DNA of 64,000 bases, from positions 114,146,903 to 114,210,902 of the forward strand of contig NC_084802.1 in NCBI RefSeq assembly GCF_963169125.1. Reading direction: 5' to 3'. A program made the translations under genes and the position numbers. Below the pieces are notes generated by a model. That model searched no databases. It worked only from the letters and a program-made list of their open reading frames with translations, and was not told where the DNA came from. Each line of letters begins with the position of its first letter. The stretch's first letter is position 1. This document shows positions 58,620 through 64,000 of the stretch, piece after piece. The stretch is from Humulus lupulus. Its lineage: Eukaryota > Streptophyta > Magnoliopsida > Rosales > Cannabaceae.

Positions 58620-59466
58620 CAAACTGATCCAAATAATCTTTGAACACCCTATTCATTAGATCCATAAACATCGTTGGGGCATTGGTAAACCCAATTGACA
58701 TGACTATGAACTCGTAATGCCCATACCTCATGCAAAAGGCCATCTTCGGAATGTCCTCATCCTTGATCCTCAACTGGTGATAACCAGATCAAATATCAAT
58801 ATTTGAGAACACTGTCTTTCCCTGCAATTAGACAATCAAGTCATCTATCCTCAGTAGTGGGTACTTGTTCTTGATAGTCAGCTTATTTAATTCCCTATAA
58901 TCGATGAACATCGTCAATGTCCCATCCTTTTTCTTCACAAACAAAATTGGCGCACCCCACGGTGAGAAGCTAGGTCTGATAAATCCTAGGTCCAATAATT
59001 CCTGTAACCGTACCTTCAACTGCTTCAGTTTCGTCGGACCCATTCTGTAAGGTGCCCTAGAAACTGGTCTTGTACCTGGTGCCAACTCAATGACGAACTC
59101 AATCTCCCAGTGCAGTGGCAATCTTGGTAAGTCCTCAAGAAACACTTCTAAGAACCCACACACCAATCTGGTCTCCTGTGGTCCCAACAGCATGACCTTA
59201 TTGGTGTCCCCCACACTAGCTAGGTTTCTTATGCAACCTGCATGCAATAGGTCTATAGCCCTCAATGCTGATATCATCGGAATACGAGGTCCATGCAGAG
59301 TGCCAACAAAAACAAAGGGGTCCTCACCCTCAGGCTCAAAAGTCGCCATCTTCTTATTGTAGTCTATAGTTTCCCTATACCTGGCTAACCAATCCATTCC
59401 CAGAATCATGTCGAAATCTTCCCTAGCTAGCTCAATAAAGTCTACTAACAGCTCTCTACTATCCAC
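58620..59466 (-). pseudogene. E3 protease C-part and RT N-part
   Basis: Protease [19 protein letters not shown], then the linker [20 protein letters not shown] and RT blocks [20 protein letters not shown] and [21 protein letters not shown] stop near 58828 is followed by [15 protein letters not shown] and [11 protein letters not shown], ending where E4 is inserted, just before the catalytic DD box. Confidence 0.9.
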
Positions 59467-59487
59467 TTCTAATATTAAAGATCTGAT

Positions 59488-59700
59488 CTATCTCCTGAAA
59501 ACTACTAGTTCCCCTTTAGGCAATAAGGTCCTAATCCACACGATATAGAAACCACAAGGCCTACACAATCTATCAACCACTCTACTAGAAACAAATGAAT
59601 ATGTAGCACCAGCATCAATCAATACAATGTAAGTAGATCCGGCGCTAGAAAACTCACACGTCACTACCAAGGGACTAGCCTCAACCTCTGACTAGGTTAG
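59488..59700 (-). pseudogene. E3 protease N-part
   Basis: VVTCEFSSAGSTYIVLI then DAGATYSFVSSRVVDRLCRP. The catalytic D-S/T-G is D-A-G here. It is separated from the C-part by a stop around 59487. It continues the gag C-terminus with EVEASPLVV. Confidence 0.88.
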
Positions 59701-60830
59701 TGTGAACACTCGGGCTTGCATCAAACTATTGCCTTTCCTCTGTTCCTCTCTCTTTAGTTGTGGGCAATCCTTCTGAAAATGTCCCACTACCCCACAAAAG
59801 AAGCAGTCCTTAGCATGAAGTTCTCCTACATGGTGTCTCCTGTACCTGGTGCATATTGGATAACTCTTCCAGACCTCATTGCCTCCTTGGTGGGCACTCT
59901 AAGTACCCTTACCCCTCCTATCAGAACCAGGAGTAGTGGAAGTTTCAGGGGTCTTTCTTTTCTAGTCACTAGGGCCTCCGCCCCTACCAAACCCAATAAA
60001 TGGAGGTATCATCCTCTTGGCATATCGTCTTGCGGGGCTCTAGCGCCAAATCCTATCCTCTTAACCCTTAGCAGTAAAGGCTATCTCAACTACCTGAGTA
60101 TATGTGCTAACCCTAGGCACTGAGGTGATCCTAACATCCCGTGCTATCATGTGGTTTAATCCCCAAACAAAGATGTCTCTCCTTACAACATCACTTGGCA
60201 CCAAGTCAAAAATGAACTTGGCCAACCTATCGAACTTCAAGGCATACTCAGTCATAGTCATGTTGCCTAAATCAATCTGGTGAACTCATCTGCCTTCGTA
60301 GATTGAACTGCGTCATTGTAATATTTCTCGTTGAAAAAATACCGAAACTCATCACAACTCAATGCAGAGACATTCTGGGTCTGAGATACAACCTCCCACC
60401 AGATACGAGCATCTTCCCGAAACATGTACGTGGCATAGGCCATACTATCATTACCTACCACCCTCATAAAGTCAAGGATGGAGGTGGTCATACTCATTCA
60501 CTGCTCAGCTCGTAGTGGGTCTGGCCCTCCCTCAAAAGTCGAAAGGTGTTGCTTCCTGGACCGCTCATATAAGGGTTCCCATTTCTTCGAAACTTCTGGG
60601 TGATGCTATACAACTTGTACTAGGGCAGCAGGTGGTACGAATGGTGCAGGGTACCCTTCTAGAACATGCTGTTGTCTCAACAAGCGAAACTCCTCCTCTT
60701 GACTCGTAAGTCTATCTTGTATATCAGCAAGTACCTACTGCCAGTTCTTAGACAGAGGGTTCTGACCCTGGTTATCATCTCTAGCCTCGATCTCAACACC
60801 AGCTAGTCGAACTGATCGCCTTGGAGGCAT
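59700..60830 (-). pseudogene. E3 gag
   Basis: Starts MPPRRSVRLAGVEIEARDD at 60830. Broken into pieces: TTSILDFMRVVGNDSMAYAT and ARIWWEVVSQTQNVSAL (60497-60267), [20 protein letters not shown] and FVWGLNHMIARDVRITSVP (60261-60061). A knuckle-like C...C...GHFQKDCPQLK region is near 59770. Stops in the N-terminal third and a one-base shift near 60265. Confidence 0.88.
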
Positions 60831-61205
60831 AACTTTACAAGTATATCTACAATCAATGACTCGACTGATCACGCAATGATAACAGGTTTTAGAAGTCACC
60901 CCATGGTCGAACAACAACGATTAAGCAAATACATGCAACCACAAGGCTAAACAACATTTAGATAATGCTATCATATAGAAGCAATGCTAATAAGCATGCC
61001 TTTTCATGCACACGTAACATTCAAGGGCTAGGCCTTGTCACTATAGCTCATGCTCCTTAATCAAGCATGCAGATAAGGCATACATATTTCATTTAACAAA
61101 TTAAGCACATAATCATATCCTTAGTTACCAAACCCAAACTCGAGCTTATCTATAGCGGCGAATGTACATTCCCAGCCAATCTTTAGGAACTAATAAACCT
61201 TGGTA

Positions 61206-61217
61206 GCTCTGATATCA
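61206..61217 (-). promoter_or_regulatory. E3 primer-binding site
   Basis: Plus strand GCTCTGATATCA, three bases left of the LTR at 61221; one base from the initiator-Met complement. Confidence 0.88.
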
Positions 61218-61220
61218 AGT

Positions 61221-62837
61221 TGTAACACCTTGAATAGGCATGATCGTACATGTTGTGTTAAAAATAGTGCTTAACTCATTAAGAGAGTCATTTGGACTTC
61301 AAAGTGTGATTAGGTTAAACGACATTTTGGTGTCAAAAGTTTTGGATCAAAAGTTGAACTTTTCATTAAAAGGTTTGAATAATTACAAGGGATCCCAAAT
61401 GTTTCTAAATAAAATACAAGTTTATCACAAATTAAATACTTAGCCGACCTAAGCGACAAATTTTCAACTAAAGACTCATGTTCCCCAAAATATCTCGACC
61501 GTGACGGCCGAGCAGGCTGAGTATGCACACGCCTCCCCTAAAGCTCTCTAACTCATGGCTGGTCCAACTTTCCTTTGCTCTTCCATGAACCAAGAAGCAC
61601 CTGTGAGCCGAGGCTCAGCAAGAAAATCCAAACAATCATACAGATAATCAAATAACATTAACATGTATTGCATACTCAATAACCATAATCGATTCACATA
61701 GATTTTCCACAAATACACTTTCCAAACAATATACAACTCTTGACGAGTAGATGGATGCCACATCCTAACAATGGTCTCTCCACTATGGCAGATGTCCCAT
61801 CTGCGTTATAGCCCCACCACTACGGCATACATTACACATGTAATGTTGGTAACGGCCTCCCGACCGAGCAATCAGTAGAAAAAAGTATATCAACATAAAT
61901 TCAATCACAACAGACATTCCACTATAAATAGTTTCATGACACGGTCATTCCTGTGCCCTATAATTGGGGTGCACACCCTACACTTGGTACAAGAGATGGT
62001 TTTCTTACCTCGAGTCATCTGCGATAGGGTAAGGTGAAAATGAGCATGATCCTTTCCTTCTTGAGCCTTGCGGTACCCCTAGTCACAACAGAATAATGGA
62101 TATCCATCAAGAACTAAACTGATTAAATGCTTCAAGATTGAGTCCTAGCCTCCGGGACCATAAATTCTACTAAACGAGGTAGTAGAATCATTCCCAAGCC
62201 TCTAGGTTTGAGTTTCCATACTCAAAAACCCTATTTGGCCAATTTTCCACATTTGAGTCGTGCCGCCCCTCCCTAAGGGTCGAGGCTCTCTACAAGTTAG
62301 AGAGCTCTCCAAGCCGTTTCTCTAGACACGGACCGTAGTACTGCCCACTAGTCGCTGTGGTGCCAAGGCGATTAAGAGAATCACCCCAGCCTCTGAGTTA
62401 ATCCGTGTGCCGCGGCGCAACCCCGCGAACATAGAATTTCCAACACTTTTCTCCAAGCCAAATCCCTTAAAAACTTCCAAAGTTGCCCCAAAGTCTCTAA
62501 CTTAGTCTAGAACTCTTACTAACACAACATAAACAACATCTATACCCTAAAAACCAAACCAAATCCTTACTAAAACTCAAAATTCAATCTTTGAGTTCAA
62601 ACTCAAGAACACTCTAAAACTAAACAAGAAATTCATCAAAACAGGGTTTAAGACCTTACCTCAACTGTGTATTTCGACTCTAAGCTGCCTATAAAAAAAT
62701 CCTAGATCTAAACTCCTTAGATTTCCAAGTCAAACTCCTCCAAAAATTCAAATAACCCAATCAGCTAAGAGGGAAGGAGAGAAAATGTGAGAGAGAGAAT
62801 GAGAGTTGAGTCGACAGTGTTTTGTGTTATCTGAAAG
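61221..62837 (-). repeat. E3 5' LTR, truncated
   Basis: Collinear with 44103 to about 45757. The match stops after TATCTGAAAG near 62837, and the last roughly 600 bp (U3 part) are absent. Contains the conserved CTCAC/acceptor-like block near 61580-61605 and donor-like GAG|GTAAGA near 62010. Confidence 0.9.
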
Positions 62838-63716
62838 ATCCCACATGGTAAGTGTCGAATTTGTCTATTTTTAGTTCATTATTCTTCTATGATTATGCGT
62901 TTGATTGTTTATTTATGTATGTTTAATTAGTTTATTTTGTGTTTTTAGGATTTTCAAGACATTTGGATGAAAAAGAACGAATTTGGGATGTTTTACAAGC
63001 AATGGTTAAGCTCGGAATTACAAGTATGAAACTTCACACTTGATTTTTATAATTTTCTAGTGCTCTTTTGAAAATTTTACCAAAAATAAAAGTTTTAGAT
63101 ATTTTTCTTAGCTTTCCATAGTTTTATTTGAATCATCCAATTCTGAGATATATCAAGGATGTTATGGTTAAAATATCGTCAGCAGCTGTAGTAGAAGAAA
63201 ACAGAAAAAATGCTATGACCGCGACCATCCACATCCTAGGTCGTGGCCACATCAACAGAGCCAAAAGGTCGCGGTTAGCAATGTCCCAAGCTGCATCTGG
63301 AGTGCGATTTTCTGGAAAATACATGTTCCAGTGGCTACGGCTACCAAGAAACACTAGTCGGGGCCGGCGATTGATTTTTCCGTAATTTTTGACTTTTAAA
63401 TGTATTTTTGAAAGGGATATAAAAGGAGTTAGGGTTAAGTTTTATAATAACTTTGGATTGCGAATTTTAGAGGCTAGAGCAGCAGAGGAGGAGAAAAGAC
63501 ATCAAAACCTACATTCTTCAATCTAGTTTTTTCTTTCTTCTTAAAACACCTTTATTTTCATTAAATATTTATGTTTGTGAATATGAATATTATTATGGAG
63601 TAGTTTTCTTTGTAGTTAAGGGTTATTTCAATACCCTAGACATGAGTTCTTGAATGAAATCATAAATTTTATTCATTCTATTCCTTTATATTAAATTGCT
63701 TCTATTTTTCTTATGG
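62838..63716 (+). repeat. LTR-like sequence of another family
   Basis: Not Tekay-like. It may start TGTCGAATTTG at 62853. It has a GC island (GACCGCGACC, GGTCGTGGCC, GGTCGCGG at about 63215-63280), a strong TATA box TATAAAAG at 63418-63425, and pyrimidine-rich downstream DNA. Resembles Tat/Ogre-type LTRs in organisation, but no internal region is seen. Boundary and family are uncertain. No credible coding region. Confidence 0.4.
63418..63425 (+). promoter_or_regulatory. TATA box in LTR-like sequence
   Basis: TATAAAAG in GGGATATAAAAGGAG, downstream of a GC-rich segment, followed by a purine-rich leader with AGGAGGAG. Confidence 0.6.
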
Positions 63717-64000
63717 AGAAAATACCATTTTGCTCCTGTATTTTTCCTGAATACGCGATCAGCCCCTGTGTTTTGTTAAATCATAATTCGAACCCTGCGT
63801 TTTACAAAATTGATCAAAATACAACCCTAGACCCGATTTTGGTCAAAATATTTTCAATTATAAGATCAATTCCCGAGCATTAGTGATGCGATGGGTTTAA
63901 AGAAGTAGAGAAAGTGGTCGAGGAGATGAGAATGAATAATTATATTTGAATTTTTTTTACCAAAATTGGGTATAAGGTACTATTTTTATCCATTTTGTAA
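63717..64000. other. Unassigned repeat-like tail
   Basis: Begins AGAAAATACCATTTTGCTCC then TGTATTTTTCC. Phrases of this kind (GAAAATACCATTTT...CCTGTGTTTT) recur in plant interspersed DNA-transposon ends, but no terminal inverted repeat partner is in the window. No coding potential. Confidence 0.25.

Larger units (their letters stand above)
44103..62837 (-). mobile_element. E3: Tekay chromovirus, hit by E5 and E4 and internally deleted
   Basis: LTRs 44103-46374 (complete) and 61221-62837 (truncated), primer site at 61206-61217. Minus-strand gag, protease and half of RT are on the right (58620-60830); integrase and chromodomain are on the left (46420-47687). The missing middle (RT end, RNase H, integrase start) was replaced by the E5/E4 block. 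Confidence 0.9.

Noticed and set aside
63128..63385. Opposing ORFs of 85 and 73 codons in the tail
   Set aside because: Fall in the GC-rich part of an LTR-like sequence, overlap each other on both strands, no motif.
1..64000. Host genes, tRNA, rRNA, bacterial-type operons or defence systems
   Set aside because: No intact host-like exons, no tRNA cloverleaf sequence beyond primer-site matches, no rRNA and no prokaryotic features; all long ORFs belong to retroelements or the viral fossil.

Overview
The window is a stack of transposable-element and viral-fossil DNA from a flowering-plant genome, most likely a eudicot. The plant assignment rests on several kinds of sequence: Ty3/gypsy chromovirus polyproteins of the Tekay/Del type with long LTRs and initiator-Met tRNA primer sites, a Reina-type chromovirus, a Ty1/copia element and a degraded plant pararetrovirus (Caulimoviridae). 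Intergenic DNA is very AT-rich, with short GC islands. I found no host protein gene, rRNA, tRNA or CRISPR array. Species cannot be named from this sequence.

Layout. E1 (1-11270, minus) is a Tekay element: 474 bp of its 3' LTR, gag-pol at 470-5152, an unusual pre-gag ORF at 5423-5977, and a long 5' LTR that contains a 2.0-kb solo LTR (sA, 7490-9503, TSD GACTT). At 11271-16812 and 18831-18910 (minus) lies an endogenous pararetrovirus. Read right to left it holds a Cys-rich segment, protease, reverse transcriptase, RNase H, a viroplasmin-like ORF, an AT-rich repeat-bearing intergenic region, two small ORFs and the start of a large ORF. A second solo LTR (sB, 16813-18830) splits it. E6 (plus) starts at 18911. 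Its roughly 4.1-kb 5' LTR is split by E2 (20008-30684, minus, TSD CCTAT), and E2's right LTR carries solo LTR sC (29056-30444, TSD GTTAC). E6 continues with PBS, a gag-like leader ORF and a broken gag-protease (33729-36070).

A Ty1/copia element (36382-44102, plus) follows. A 4.0-kb Reina element (36582-40590, near-perfect TSD) sits inside its 5' LTR, and E3 (44103-62837, minus, Tekay) interrupts its reverse transcriptase. E3 is itself broken by a truncated LTR (E5, 47688-49940) fused to E4 (49941-58619, plus, Tekay). From 62838 to the end there is a different LTR-like sequence with a strong TATA box and then an unassigned fragment.

Every element examined has lost coding capacity. E2 is the best preserved: its LTRs are nearly identical and it has three visible lesions. 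Many nonsense codons in E4, E2 and E6 are C-to-T or G-to-A changes in CG or CHG context, as expected for DNA that was methylated and then deaminated.

The most interesting pattern is shared by all eight Tekay-like LTR types. Each carries a conserved block that looks like a branch point plus 3' splice site (CTTGCTGGGC...CTCAY...YAG|G). In seven of the eight, one or more GTAAG-type splice donors lie upstream within the same LTR, which suggests an intron-like cassette inside the LTR leader. A second shared pattern is a short GC island rich in GCCGCGGC-like palindromes in LTRs of otherwise different families.
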